The notes under the pieces are model-generated. The model searched no databases. It saw nothing but the letters and a program-made list of their open reading frames with translations, and had not been told where the DNA came from. This document shows, in pieces, positions 45,417-54,620 of a DNA stretch of 64,000 nucleotides. The stretch is from Polaribacter marinus (GTDB taxonomy: Bacteria > Bacteroidota > Bacteroidia > Flavobacteriales > Flavobacteriaceae), in NCBI RefSeq assembly GCF_022662535.1, contig NZ_JAKQYM010000001.1:124001-188000 (forward strand), read 5' to 3'. The translations under genes and the position numbers were made by a program. Every line of letters begins with the position of its first letter. Positions within the stretch are counted from its first letter, which is position 1.

Positions 45417-45725
45417 ATGAAAGTATTCACACAATCAGTAAACTTTAATGCAGACAACGAATTAATTAAATTTGTAGAAAAAAAAGTAGAATCATTGGTA
45501 AAGTACCATGATAAGATAGTAGATGCCGAAGTTTTTTTAAAAGTTCAAAACACAAGCGATAAAGAAAATAAAATTACAGAAGTTAAAATTAATATACCAG
45601 GAAGTGAATTAATCGTAAAAAGAGAGGCTAAAACCTTTGAAGAAGGCGTTAATGCTGCTGTAGATAATTTAAAAAGACAACTAAAAAGGTCTAAAGAAAA
45701 GCATAGAGATTCATTAATTTCATAA
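45417..45725 (+). CDS. hpf: ribosome hibernation-promoting factor (HPF/RaiA family)
   Basis: 102 residues, the short form. It has the beta-alpha-beta-beta-beta-alpha layout: KVFTQSVNFNADNELIKFVEKKVESL, then strands with EVFLKVQNT and VKINIPGSELIVKREAKTFEE, and a basic last helix (AVDNLKRQLKRSKEKHRD). It binds the decoding site of idle 30S subunits. It starts 3 bases after the recombinase stop. Confidence 0.9.
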   Translation: MKVFTQSVNFNADNELIKFVEKKVESLVKYHDKIVDAEVFLKVQNTSDKENKITEVKINIPGSELIVKREAKTFEEGVNAAVDNLKRQLKRSKEKHRDSLIS

Positions 45726-45783
45726 AAATGAAAAAAAAATGAAAAAATAATTACAAAAAGTTTTAGAATATAAAAAAACTTTA

Positions 45784-45791
45784 TACATTTG
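45784..45791 (+). promoter_or_regulatory. -7 promoter element of the tRNA-tuf unit
   Basis: TACATTTG matches TAnnTTTG and lies 41 bases before the first tRNA. The region upstream has no obvious TTG at the -33 distance. Confidence 0.55.
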
Positions 45792-45831
45792 CAATCCGTT
45801 AGAAATAGCGGGTTGTTTTTTTGAAACAAAA

Positions 45832-45905
45832 GCCGATGTAGCTCAGCTGGCTAGAGCAGCTGATTTGTAATCAGCAGGTCGTGGGTTCGAGTCCCTCTAT
45901 CGGCT
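45832..45905 (+). tRNA. tRNA-Thr(TGT)
   Basis: Cloverleaf with acceptor GCCGATG/TATCGGC, D-arm GCTC/GAGC, anticodon stem GCTGA/TCAGC and loop TTTGTAA (anticodon TGT). The T-stem GTGGG/CCCTC contains one T-T mismatch. CCA is not fully encoded. Confidence 0.93.
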
Positions 45906-45949
45906 CAAAAGAATAAAAAAAAATAAGTTCATTAACATAGTAAATTAAA

Positions 45950-46031
45950 GGGGAGATACTCAAGCGGCCAACGAGGACGGACTGTAACTCCGTTGACTAC
46001 GTCTTCGCAGGTTCGAATCCTGCTCTCCCCA
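45950..46031 (+). tRNA. tRNA-Tyr(GTA)
   Basis: Class II tRNA of 82 bases. Acceptor GGGGAGA/TCTCCCC, anticodon stem ACGGA/TCCGT with loop CTGTAAC (anticodon GTA), a long variable arm, and T-loop TTCGAAT. Confidence 0.96.
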
Positions 46032-46047
46032 CAATTTATATATTATT

Positions 46048-46120
46048 GCGAAAGTAGCTCAGTTGGTAGAGCGTCAGCCTTCCAAGCTGAATGTCGCCGG
46101 TTCGAACCCGGTCTTTCGCT
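46048..46120 (+). tRNA. tRNA-Gly(TCC)
   Basis: Acceptor GCGAAAG/CTTTCGC, anticodon stem TCAGC/GCTGA with loop CTTCCAA (anticodon TCC), and T-arm CCGGTTCGAACCCGG. 73 bases. Confidence 0.96.
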
Positions 46121-46135
46121 CAAAATTATCAACAA

Positions 46136-46208
46136 GCCGGTGTAGCTCAGTTGGTAGAGCGCATCCTTGGTAGGGATGAGGTCGTGGGTTCAAGTCCCAT
46201 CGCTGGCT
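46136..46208 (+). tRNA. tRNA-Thr(GGT)
   Basis: Acceptor GCCGGTG pairs with CGCTGGC (two G-T wobbles). Anticodon stem CATCC/GGATG with loop TTGGTAG (anticodon GGT). 73 bases, followed 60 bases later by tuf. Confidence 0.95.
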
Positions 46209-46268
46209 CATTTAATACGTATTATTAGACACTAAATATATTTAAACTAAGAATTAAAATTAATAATT

Positions 46269-47456
46269 ATGGCAAAAGGAACTTTTGACCGTTCGAAACC
46301 ACACTTAAACATTGGTACTATCGGACACGTAGATCACGGTAAAACAACTTTAACTGCGGCTATTACTAAAGTATTAGCTGATGCAGGATTCTCTGAAGCT
46401 AGATCTTTTGATCAGATTGATAATGCTCCAGAAGAAAAAGAAAGAGGTATTACAATTAACACTTCTCACGTAGAGTATCAAACTGCTAATCGTCATTACG
46501 CTCACGTTGACTGTCCAGGTCACGCGGATTACGTAAAGAACATGGTTACTGGTGCTGCTCAAATGGACGGTGCAATTTTAGTTGTTGCTGCAACGGATGG
46601 ACCAATGCCTCAAACTAGAGAGCATATTTTATTAGGTCGTCAAGTTGGTATTCCACGTATCGTTGTTTTCTTAAACAAAGTTGATATGGTTGATGATGAG
46701 GAGCTTTTAGAATTGGTTGACATGGAAGTAAGAGAATTGTTATCTTTCTATGAGTATGATGGAGATAATGGTCCTGTAGTTTCTGGTTCTGCTTTAGGAG
46801 CTTTAAATGGTGAGCAAAAATGGGTAGATACTGTATTAGAATTAATGGCAGCTTGTGATGCTTGGATTGAAGAGCCTTTAAGAGAAGTTGATAAAGATTT
46901 CTTAATGCCAGTTGAAGATGTATTTTCTATTACTGGTCGTGGTACTGTAGCAACTGGTCGTATTGAAACGGGTATTGCAAATACAGGAGATGTTGTTGAT
47001 ATTATTGGTATGGGAGCTGAAAAAATGTCTTCTACTATTACTGGTATTGAAATGTTCCGTCAAATCTTAGATAGAGGTGAAGCTGGAGATAATGCAGGTA
47101 TCTTATTAAGAGGTATTGCAAAAGAAGATATTAAAAGAGGTATGGTAATCTGTAAACCAGGTTCTGTAACTCCTCATGCAAAATTTAAAGCAGAGGTTTA
47201 TGTTCTTAAAAAAGAAGAAGGTGGGCGTCACACTCCGTTCCATAACAACTATCGTCCTCAGTTCTATGTAAGAACTACAGATGTAACAGGTACTATTAAT
47301 TTACCTGATGGAGTTGAAATGGTTATGCCAGGAGATAACTTAACAATTACTGTAGATTTAATTCAACCAATTGCATTAAATGTTGGTTTACGTTTCGCTA
47401 TCCGTGAAGGTGGTAGAACTGTAGGAGCAGGTCAGGTAACTGAATTATTAGACTAA
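46269..47456 (+). CDS. tuf: elongation factor Tu
   Basis: 395 residues, normal length. GTP-binding boxes: GHVDHGKTT (residues of about 19-27), DCPGHADY and NKVDMVD; domains 2 and 3 follow to [11 protein letters not shown]. It delivers aminoacyl-tRNA to the ribosome. It lies in the tRNA-tuf-tRNA-secE-nusG arrangement common to many bacteria. Codon use is visibly richer in C-ending codons at the 5' end, as expected for a highly expressed gene. Confidence 0.98.
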   Translation: MAKGTFDRSKPHLNIGTIGHVDHGKTTLTAAITKVLADAGFSEARSFDQIDNAPEEKERGITINTSHVEYQTANRHYAHVDCPGHADYVKNMVTGAAQMDGAILVVAATDGPMPQTREHILLGRQVGIPRIVVFLNKVDMVDDEELLELVDMEVRELLSFYEYDGDNGPVVSGSALGALNGEQKWVDTVLELMAACDAWIEEPLREVDKDFLMPVEDVFSITGRGTVATGRIETGIANTGDVVDIIGMGAEKMSSTITGIEMFRQILDRGEAGDNAGILLRGIAKEDIKRGMVICKPGSVTPHAKFKAEVYVLKKEEGGRHTPFHNNYRPQFYVRTTDVTGTINLPDGVEMVMPGDNLTITVDLIQPIALNVGLRFAIREGGRTVGAGQVTELLD

Positions 47457-47484
47457 TTTTTATTAGTTTATTAATAATAAATTA

Positions 47485-47515
47485 AAAGGGTGTCCCGTTT
47501 TTACGGGATGCCTTT
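47485..47515 (+). terminator. hairpin after tuf
   Basis: AAAGG ... TCCCG pairs with CGGGA ... CCTTT around a 6-base loop, with a small internal bulge. There is no T run behind it, so it may be a weak terminator, an RNA-processing site or a 3'-end stabiliser ahead of tRNA-Trp. Confidence 0.5.
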
Positions 47516-47530
47516 ATCAGTGAATACGAT

Positions 47531-47603
47531 ACGGGTTTAGCTCAGTTGGTAGAGCACTGGTCTCCAAAACCAGGTGTCGGGGGTTCGAGTCCCTCAATCC
47601 GTG
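47531..47603 (+). tRNA. tRNA-Trp(CCA)
   Basis: Acceptor ACGGGTT/AATCCGT, anticodon stem CTGGT/ACCAG with loop CTCCAAA (anticodon CCA), T-loop TTCGAGT. It lies between tuf and secE, 22 bases before the secE ATG. Confidence 0.96.
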
Positions 47604-47624
47604 CAACAAAAACATAAAAGTAAG

Positions 47625-47813
47625 ATGAACTTTATTCAATATATCAAAGATTCTTTTTTCGAGTTAAACAACCACATGACGTGGGTAACCAAAGAAGAAG
47701 CGCAAAAAACAACTGTAACTGTTGCTGTTTTTACAATTTTGTTTGCATTAGCTGTAGCGGGTATAGATTATGTTTTTCAAACTGGATTAGATAACTTTTT
47801 TAAATTATTTTAA
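47625..47813 (+). CDS. secE: preprotein translocase subunit SecE
   Basis: 62 residues from the ATG at 47625; a longer frame starts inside tRNA-Trp and is not real. It is the short SecE form: an amphipathic IKDSFFELNNHMTWVTKEEA followed by one membrane helix (VTVAVFTILFALAVAGIDYVF). It clamps SecY in the inner membrane. nusG follows after 9 bases. Confidence 0.93.
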   Translation: MNFIQYIKDSFFELNNHMTWVTKEEAQKTTVTVAVFTILFALAVAGIDYVFQTGLDNFFKLF

Positions 47814-47822
47814 TTAGAAATT

Positions 47823-48371
47823 ATGGCTGATTCAGTAATGAAATGGTATGTTGTAAGAGCCATTGGAGGACAAGAAAATAAAGTAAAAGCTTATATAGAA
47901 ACTGAAATTTCTAGAGTTGGTCTTTCAGACTATGTTAGTCAAGTTATCGTTCCAACAGAAAAAGTGATTCAAATAAGAAACGGTAAAAAAGTTAACAGAG
48001 AAAGAGTTTACTTTCCTGGTTATATTATGGTAGAGGCAAACCTTTCTGGAGAAGTGCCTCACGTAATTAAAGGAATTACTGGTGTGATAGGATTCTTAGG
48101 AGAAACAAAAGGTGGTGAACCTGTTCCTATGAGGAAATCTGAAGTAAACAGAATGTTAGGAAAAGTTGATGAACTTTCTATTCAAGATGAAAATATTGCA
48201 ATTCCTTTTGACATAGGAGAAACTGTAAAAGTTGTAGATGGTCCTTTTAATGGATTTGACGGAACTATTGAAAAAGTAAATGAAGAAAAGCGTAAACTTG
48301 AAGTAATGGTGAAAATATTCGGAAGAAAAACACCTTTAGAGTTAAGTTATATGCAAGTAGAAAAGATATAA
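47823..48371 (+). CDS. nusG: transcription termination/antitermination factor NusG
   Basis: 182 residues. The N-terminal NGN domain begins KWYVVRAIGGQENKVKAYIE and includes FPGYIMVEA; the C-terminal KOW domain has DIGETVKVVDGPFNGFDGTI. It travels with RNA polymerase and links it to ribosomes or Rho. It stands in the conserved secE-nusG-rplK order. Confidence 0.97.
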   Translation: MADSVMKWYVVRAIGGQENKVKAYIETEISRVGLSDYVSQVIVPTEKVIQIRNGKKVNRERVYFPGYIMVEANLSGEVPHVIKGITGVIGFLGETKGGEPVPMRKSEVNRMLGKVDELSIQDENIAIPFDIGETVKVVDGPFNGFDGTIEKVNEEKRKLEVMVKIFGRKTPLELSYMQVEKI

Positions 48372-48447
48372 TTGTTACACAAATATATATTTATATCGAT
48401 TTATTTTTTGGCTTCCAACTTAAAATAAATCATTAAACATTTTTAAA

Positions 48448-48885
48448 ATGGCAAAAGAAGTTAGTAAAGTAGTTAAGTTACAAGTAAGGGGAGGCGCAGC
48501 GAATCCATCGCCGCCGGTTGGACCCGCTTTAGGTGCTGCTGGTGTTAACATTATGGAGTTCTGTAAACAGTTTAATGCAAGAACGCAAGACAAACAAGGT
48601 AAAGTTTTACCGGTTGTTATTACTGTTTTCAAAGATAAATCATTTGATTTTCTTGTAAAAACTCCTCCTGCAGCAGTTCAGTTACTAGAAGCGGCCAAAA
48701 TTAAAAAAGGTTCAGGAGAACCAAACAGAAAGAAAGTAGCATCAGTTACTTGGGATCAAATTAAAGTGATTGCAGAAGATAAAATGGTAGATTTAAATGC
48801 CTTTGAAATAGCTTCAGCAATGCGTATGATTGCAGGTACAGCACGTTCTATGGGATTAACAGTAAAAGGTGATGCACCAGCATAA
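48448..48885 (+). CDS. rplK: 50S ribosomal protein uL11
   Basis: 145 residues: [20 protein letters not shown] is the standard N-terminus and the C-terminal RNA-binding domain ends in [17 protein letters not shown]. It forms the GTPase-associated centre with 23S rRNA and the L10/L12 stalk. rplA starts 20 bases later. Confidence 0.98.
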   Translation: MAKEVSKVVKLQVRGGAANPSPPVGPALGAAGVNIMEFCKQFNARTQDKQGKVLPVVITVFKDKSFDFLVKTPPAAVQLLEAAKIKKGSGEPNRKKVASVTWDQIKVIAEDKMVDLNAFEIASAMRMIAGTARSMGLTVKGDAPA

Positions 48886-48905
48886 ACTTTATAAAAAGTA
48901 GTAAA

Positions 48906-49595
48906 ATGGCAAAATTAACAAAAAAGCAAAAAGAAGCTTACGCAAAGGTAGATAGCTCTAAATCTTATGATTTAGCAGCAGCTTCAGCGCTAGTCAAAGA
49001 CATTACTAATGTAAAGTTTGATGCATCAGTAGATTTAGCAATACGTTTAGGAGTAGATCCTCGTAAAGCTAATCAAATGGTTCGTGGGGTTGTAACACTT
49101 CCACATGGAACAGGTAAAGATGTAAAAGTATTAGCATTAGTAACTCCAGATAAAGAAGCAGAAGCTACAGCAGCTGGTGCAGATTATGTTGGATTAGATG
49201 AGTACCTTCAAAAAATTAAAGGAGGATGGACAGATGTAGATGTAATTATTACAATGCCTAGTGTTATGGGTAAATTAGGTCCCTTAGGAAGAGTTTTAGG
49301 TCCTAGAGGTTTAATGCCTAACCCAAAAACAGGTACAGTAACGATGGATGTTGCAAAAGCAGTTCAAGATGTAAAAGCTGGTAAAATCGATTTTAAAGTT
49401 GATAAAACGGGTATTGTACATGCAGCAATTGGAAAAGTATCTTTTGATGCTAAGAAGATTGAAGAAAATGCAAATGAATTAATCCAAACAATTATTAAAT
49501 TGAAACCAACAACAGCAAAAGGAACGTATGTAAAAAGCGTTTTTATGTCTAGTACGATGAGTCCTAGTATAGCTGTTGAGGTAAAATCTGTTTAA
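48906..49595 (+). CDS. rplA: 50S ribosomal protein uL1
   Basis: 229 residues, full length. Signatures include [37 protein letters not shown] and [13 protein letters not shown]. It forms the L1 stalk; in other bacteria it also represses the rplK-rplA message. Its stop is 19 bases before rplJ. Confidence 0.98.
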   Translation: MAKLTKKQKEAYAKVDSSKSYDLAAASALVKDITNVKFDASVDLAIRLGVDPRKANQMVRGVVTLPHGTGKDVKVLALVTPDKEAEATAAGADYVGLDEYLQKIKGGWTDVDVIITMPSVMGKLGPLGRVLGPRGLMPNPKTGTVTMDVAKAVQDVKAGKIDFKVDKTGIVHAAIGKVSFDAKKIEENANELIQTIIKLKPTTAKGTYVKSVFMSSTMSPSIAVEVKSV

Positions 49596-49614
49596 TACGT
49601 TAAAACTTATAATT

Positions 49615-50133
49615 ATGACTAGAGAAGACAAATCACAAGTAATACAAGATTTAACAGCAGTATTAGCAGACACAAACACCATCTATTTAGCAGATATTTC
49701 TGGATTAGATGCACAAACTACCTCTAATTTACGTAGAGCTTGTTTTAAAGCAGGTGTTCAGTTATCAGTTGTAAAGAATACATTACTTGCAAAAGCAATG
49801 GAAGCTTCAGATAAAGATTTTGGAGACTTACCATCAGTATTAAAAGGAAATACTTCAATGATGATTTCTGAAGCAGCAAATGCTCCAGCAAAATTAATCA
49901 AAGAATTCAGAAAGAAAACTAAAGATAGACCTTTATTAAAAGGTGCATTTGCAGAAGAATCTGTATACATTGGTGATGATCAATTAGACGCTCTTGTAGA
50001 TATTAAATCTAGAGAAGAACTTATTGGTGATATCATTGGATTATTACAATCACCAGCTAAAAATGTTATTTCAGCATTACAGTCAGGTGGTCAAACACTT
50101 TCAGGTATTATCAAAACATTATCTGAAAAATAA
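49615..50133 (+). CDS. rplJ: 50S ribosomal protein uL10
   Basis: 172 residues. The N-terminal rRNA-binding domain has ISGLDAQTTSNLRRACFKAG and LSVVKNTLLAKAM; the C-terminal helix that holds L7/L12 dimers ends in ALQSGGQTLSGIIKTL. rplL follows after 50 bases. Confidence 0.97.
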   Translation: MTREDKSQVIQDLTAVLADTNTIYLADISGLDAQTTSNLRRACFKAGVQLSVVKNTLLAKAMEASDKDFGDLPSVLKGNTSMMISEAANAPAKLIKEFRKKTKDRPLLKGAFAEESVYIGDDQLDALVDIKSREELIGDIIGLLQSPAKNVISALQSGGQTLSGIIKTLSEK

Positions 50134-50183
50134 TTACGCGCACAAATAAACTATAATAAACAAAATTTTTAAAAACAATTAAA

Positions 50184-50558
50184 ATGGCAGATTTAAAAGA
50201 TTTCGCAGAGCAATTAGTTAACTTAACAGTAAAAGAAGTTAATGAATTAGCTACTATTTTAAAAGATGAGTATGGTATTGAGCCAGCAGCAGCAGCAGTT
50301 GCAGTAGCAGGACCAGCAGCAGGTGGTGAAGCAGCAGCAGATGAGCAAACTGAATTTGACGTAATTTTAACAGCAGCAGGTGGTTCTAAACTTGCAGTAG
50401 TAAAATTAGTTAAAGAATTAACAGGTTTAGGATTAAAAGAAGCTAAAGGTATCGTAGATAGCGCTCCTGCAGCAGTAAAAGAAGGTGTAACTAAAGATGA
50501 GGCTGAAGGTCTTAAAAAATCTTTAGAAGAAGCTGGAGCTGAAGTAGAGCTTAAGTAA
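50184..50558 (+). CDS. rplL: 50S ribosomal protein bL12 (L7/L12)
   Basis: 124 residues. The N-terminal dimerisation helix is followed by an Ala/Gly-rich hinge (residues of about 35-57), which makes the GCA-rich tract near 50285-50340, and then the factor-binding C-terminal domain ([34 protein letters not shown]). It recruits translation GTPases. The rplL-rpoB gap contains two hairpins. Confidence 0.98.
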   Translation: MADLKDFAEQLVNLTVKEVNELATILKDEYGIEPAAAAVAVAGPAAGGEAAADEQTEFDVILTAAGGSKLAVVKLVKELTGLGLKEAKGIVDSAPAAVKEGVTKDEAEGLKKSLEEAGAEVELK

Positions 50559-50567
50559 GCTTTTACT

Positions 50568-50643
50568 CCCGATTTCGTGTTATTCGAAACGGGAAAACAA
50601 ATTTAGGTTTAGGTACTAAGAACATTGTTTTTAGACCTAAACC
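50568..50643 (+). promoter_or_regulatory. tandem hairpins in the rplL-rpoB gap
   Basis: Hairpin 1: CCCG-a-TTTCG (50568-50577) pairs with CGAAACGGG (50585-50593). Hairpin 2: GGTTTAGGT (50606-50614) pairs with ACCTAAACC (50635-50643), and its interior (CTAA-AAC with GTT-TTAG) extends the stem. Neither is followed by a T run. In other bacteria this gap holds an attenuator and an RNase III processing site that set the ratio of stalk protein to RNA polymerase. Confidence 0.6.
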
Positions 50644-50704
50644 ATTTTGTGTATATATTCGTTCTTTATTTTAATTCAGATTTTAATCAAAAAAATATTC
50701 TCTT

Positions 50705-53700
50705 TTGGCAACGAAAAACACTACTGAAAGAATCAACTTCGCATCTTCTCAAATGATTAAGGAATATCCAGACTTTTTGGATATTCAGGTAAAATCTTTC
50801 CAAGATTTTTTCCAACTTCAAACTAAGGCAGAAGAAAGAGGTGAAGAAGGTTTGTACAAAACCTTCATGGATAACTTTCCAATTACAGATACAAGAAATC
50901 AATTCGTTTTAGAATTTTTAGACTACTTTGTAGATCCTCCGAGATATTCCATTCAAGAATGTATAGAAAGAGGTCTTACACATAGTGTGCCTTTAAAAGC
51001 ACGTCTAAAACTATACTGTACTGATCCGGAACACGAAGATTTCGAAACTATTGTTCAAGATGTATATCTTGGTACAATCCCTTATATGACAAACTCTGGT
51101 ACCTTTGTAATCAATGGTGCAGAGCGTGTGGTAGTTTCTCAATTACACAGATCACCTGGTGTATTCTTTGGGCAATCTTTCCACGCAAATGGTACAAAAT
51201 TATACTCAGCAAGAGTTATTCCTTTTAAAGGATCTTGGATTGAGTTTGCTACCGATATCAATCAAGTTATGTATGCTTATATTGATAGAAAGAAAAAATT
51301 ACCAGTAACAACGTTGTTCAGAGCCATCGGTTTTGAAAGAGATAAAGATATTTTAGAGATATTTGACCTTGCAGAAGAAGTTAAAGTTTCTAAAGCTGGA
51401 TTAAAAAAAGTATTGGGTCGCAAATTAGCTGCTAGAGTTTTAAAAACTTGGCATGAAGATTTTGTGGATGAAGATACTGGAGAAGTTGTATCTATCGAAA
51501 GAAATGAAATCATTTTTGATCGTGATACAATTTTAGAAAAAGAACATATTGATGAAATAATAGATGCAGGTGCTAAAACCGTTTTACTTCATAAAGAAGA
51601 TAACGATATGGCAGACTATGCTATTATTCATAATACTTTACAGAAAGATCCTACCAATTCTGAAAAAGAAGCAGTAGAGCATATTTATAGACAACTTCGT
51701 AATGCAGAACCGCCAGATGAGGAAACTGCAAGAGGAATTATAGATAAGTTATTCTTTTCTGAACAAAGATATAATTTAGGTGAAGTTGGACGTTTTAGAA
51801 TGAACACTAAACTTCAGTTAAATGAACCTATTGATCAAAAAGTATTAACCAAATTAGATATTATTACGATTATTAAATATTTAATCGAATTAATCAACTC
51901 TAAAGCAGAAGTTGATGATATTGATCACTTATCTAATAGACGTGTAAGAACTGTTGGTGAACAATTAGCAGGTCAATTTGGTGTTGGTTTAGCTCGTATG
52001 GCTAGAACCATTCGTGAACGTATGAATGTACGTGACAATGAAGTGTTTACTCCTATTGATTTGATTAATGCTAAAACATTATCATCGGTAATTAACTCAT
52101 TCTTTGGAACCAACCAATTATCTCAGTTTATGGATCAAACCAATCCATTAGCAGAGATTACGCACAAGCGTAGATTATCTGCCCTTGGACCTGGTGGTTT
52201 ATCAAGAGAAAGAGCTGGTTTTGAGGTACGTGATGTTCACTATACACATTATGGTCGTTTATGTCCAATTGAAACTCCAGAGGGACCAAATATTGGTTTA
52301 ATTTCTTCACTTTCTGTTTTTGCAAAAGTGAATAATTTAGGATTTATTGAGACTCCATATAGAAAAGTGGATAACGGTATTGTTGCACCTGAAGAACCAA
52401 TTTATTTAAGTGCTGAAGAAGAAGAAGGTATGAAAATTGCCCAATCTAATTTAGAATTAAAAGAAGATGGGACTATTGTTTTAGATAGAGTTATTGCACG
52501 TGAAGAAGGAGATTTCCCTGTTGTTAATCCAGATCAGATTAATTATATGGATGTTGCCCCAAATCAAATTGCTTCTATCTCAGCATCTTTAATTCCGTTC
52601 TTAGAACATGATGATGCCAATAGAGCACTGATGGGATCTAACATGATGCGTCAAGCAGTTCCATTATTAAGACCAGAATCACCTATTGTTGGTACAGGTT
52701 TAGAGCGTAGAGTTGCAAAAGATTCTCGTATCTTAATCAATGCAGAAGGAGCAGGAGTTGTTACTTATGTAGATGCTAATAAAATTACAATTAAGTACGA
52801 CAGAACTGAAGAAGAAAAACTTGTAAGTTTTGAATCTGATGAAGTTTCTTACAACTTAATTAAATTTAGAAAAACCAATCAAGGAACAAATATCAACCTA
52901 AAACCAATTGTAGAAAGAGGTGATAGAGTTGAAGAAGGACAAGTTCTTTGTGAAGGTTATGCAACACAAAAAGGAGAATTAGCTTTAGGAAGAAATATGA
53001 AAGTAGCCTTTATGCCTTGGAAAGGGTATAACTTTGAGGATGCGATTGTAATTTCTGAAAAAGTTGTTCGTGAAGATATATTTACATCTATTCATATTGA
53101 TGAGTATTCTTTAGACGTAAGAGATACAAAATTAGGAACTGAAGAGTTAACTAATGACATCCCTAACGTTTCTGAAGAAGCTACCAAAGATTTAGATGAA
53201 AATGGAATGATTAGAATTGGAGCAGAAGTAAATCCTGGTGATATCTTAATTGGTAAAATTACACCAAAAGGAGAATCTGATCCAACTCCAGAAGAAAAAT
53301 TATTACGTGCAATTTTTGGTGACAAAGCAGGTGATGTAAAAGATGCATCATTAAAAGCTTCTCCATCATTAAGAGGTGTAGTAATTGATAAGAAATTATT
53401 CAAGAGAGCTGTAAAAGATAAGAACAAAAGATTAAGAGATAAAGAAGCAGTAGCTACTTTAGAATCATCTTTTGTTTCTAAATTCGAAGGATTAAAAGAC
53501 GAATTAATTGAAAAATTATTCACTTTAATTAGCGGAAAAACATCTCAAGGAGTCTTTAATGATTTAGGTGAAGAAGTTTTACCAAAAGGTAAAAAATACA
53601 CACTTAAAATGTTAAACTCTGTTGATGATTATGTACACTTAACAGGTTCTTGGACAACAGATAAAGAATTAAATGATTTAGTAGGTGAATTAGTTCACAA

Positions 53701-54514
53701 CTACAAAATTAAAGTAAATGATTTACAAGGTTCTTTACGTCGTCAAAAGTTTACTATTTCTGTAGGAGATGAATTACCAGCAGGTATTTTAAAACTAGCT
53801 AAGGTTTATATTGCTAAAAAACGTAAACTAAAGGTAGGAGATAAAATGGCGGGTCGTCACGGTAATAAAGGTATTGTTGCTCGTATTGTTAGAGCAGAAG
53901 ACATGCCTTTCTTAGAAGACGGAACTCCAGTAGATATCGTTTTAAATCCTTTAGGTGTACCATCTCGTATGAATATTGGTCAAATCTATGAAACTGTTCT
54001 TGGTTGGGCAGGTCAAAAATTAGATAAAAAATATGCAACACCAATTTTTGATGGAGCATCTTTAGATCAAATTAATGAATATACAGATGAAGCGGGCGTA
54101 CCAAGATTTGGTCATACATATTTATATGATGGAGGAACTGGAAAACGTTTCGATCAACCAGCAACGGTAGGTGTTATTTATATGATTAAATTAGGACACA
54201 TGATTGAAGATAAAATGCATGCGCGTTCTATCGGTCCTTATTCATTAATTACACAACAACCATTAGGAGGTAAAGCTCAATTTGGTGGTCAACGTTTTGG
54301 AGAGATGGAAGTATGGGCACTTGAAGCATATGGTGCATCAAGTATCTTAAGAGAAATCTTAACTGTAAAATCAGATGATGTAATGGGTAGAGCTAAAACT
54401 TACGAAGCAATCGTAAAAGGTGAAACTATGCCAGAACCAGGTTTACCAGAATCTTTTAACGTATTAATGCACGAACTGAAAGGTTTAGGTTTAGACGTTA
54501 GATTAGAAGAATAA
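50705..54514 (+). CDS. rpoB: RNA polymerase beta subunit, TTG start
   Basis: 1269 residues with a TTG start that gives the usual flavobacterial N-terminus ([15 protein letters not shown]). The first in-frame ATG would lose 16 residues. Recognisable parts: the rifampicin-pocket region [20 protein letters not shown] then [18 protein letters not shown], the [13 protein letters not shown] segment, [13 protein letters not shown], and the final [20 protein letters not shown]. The residues usually mutated in rifampicin resistance appear wild type (Asp, His, Ser present). It is separated from rpoC by 106 bases with a strong hairpin. Confidence 0.98.
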   Translation: MATKNTTERINFASSQMIKEYPDFLDIQVKSFQDFFQLQTKAEERGEEGLYKTFMDNFPITDTRNQFVLEFLDYFVDPPRYSIQECIERGLTHSVPLKARLKLYCTDPEHEDFETIVQDVYLGTIPYMTNSGTFVINGAERVVVSQLHRSPGVFFGQSFHANGTKLYSARVIPFKGSWIEFATDINQVMYAYIDRKKKLPVTTLFRAIGFERDKDILEIFDLAEEVKVSKAGLKKVLGRKLAARVLKTWHEDFVDEDTGEVVSIERNEIIFDRDTILEKEHIDEIIDAGAKTVLLHKEDNDMADYAIIHNTLQKDPTNSEKEAVEHIYRQLRNAEPPDEETARGIIDKLFFSEQRYNLGEVGRFRMNTKLQLNEPIDQKVLTKLDIITIIKYLIELINSKAEVDDIDHLSNRRVRTVGEQLAGQFGVGLARMARTIRERMNVRDNEVFTPIDLINAKTLSSVINSFFGTNQLSQFMDQTNPLAEITHKRRLSALGPGGLSRERAGFEVRDVHYTHYGRLCPIETPEGPNIGLISSLSVFAKVNNLGFIETPYRKVDNGIVAPEEPIYLSAEEEEGMKIAQSNLELKEDGTIVLDRVIAREEGDFPVVNPDQINYMDVAPNQIASISASLIPFLEHDDANRALMGSNMMRQAVPLLRPESPIVGTGLERRVAKDSRILINAEGAGVVTYVDANKITIKYDRTEEEKLVSFESDEVSYNLIKFRKTNQGTNINLKPIVERGDRVEEGQVLCEGYATQKGELALGRNMKVAFMPWKGYNFEDAIVISEKVVREDIFTSIHIDEYSLDVRDTKLGTEELTNDIPNVSEEATKDLDENGMIRIGAEVNPGDILIGKITPKGESDPTPEEKLLRAIFGDKAGDVKDASLKASPSLRGVVIDKKLFKRAVKDKNKRLRDKEAVATLESSFVSKFEGLKDELIEKLFTLISGKTSQGVFNDLGEEVLPKGKKYTLKMLNSVDDYVHLTGSWTTDKELNDLVGELVHNYKIKVNDLQGSLRRQKFTISVGDELPAGILKLAKVYIAKKRKLKVGDKMAGRHGNKGIVARIVRAEDMPFLEDGTPVDIVLNPLGVPSRMNIGQIYETVLGWAGQKLDKKYATPIFDGASLDQINEYTDEAGVPRFGHTYLYDGGTGKRFDQPATVGVIYMIKLGHMIEDKMHARSIGPYSLITQQPLGGKAQFGGQRFGEMEVWALEAYGASSILREILTVKSDDVMGRAKTYEAIVKGETMPEPGLPESFNVLMHELKGLGLDVRLEE

Positions 54515-54524
54515 CAGAAATTGA

Positions 54525-54559
54525 TATCAGAAGTAAGTTTTTAAAGCTTACTTCTGATA
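54525..54559 (+). promoter_or_regulatory. hairpin in the rpoB-rpoC gap
   Basis: A perfect 13-bp stem, TATCAGAAGTAAG with CTTACTTCTGATA, has a 9-base loop. It starts 10 bases after the rpoB stop and has no T run, so it looks more like a processing or stability element than a terminator. Confidence 0.6.
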
Positions 54560-54620
54560 ATCATTTATTTATAAGTCTCAATTGAGGCCATTTTTACAAT
54601 TTTAATTCGAATCCATTACC

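Noticed and set aside
50285..50345. GCA-rich tract as a microsatellite or repeat
   Set aside because: It encodes the Ala-rich hinge of L7/L12 and needs no other explanation.
53092..53523. 143-residue leftward frame inside rpoB
   Set aside because: Antisense shadow of a conserved RpoB region; Ser-rich composition typical of such shadows.
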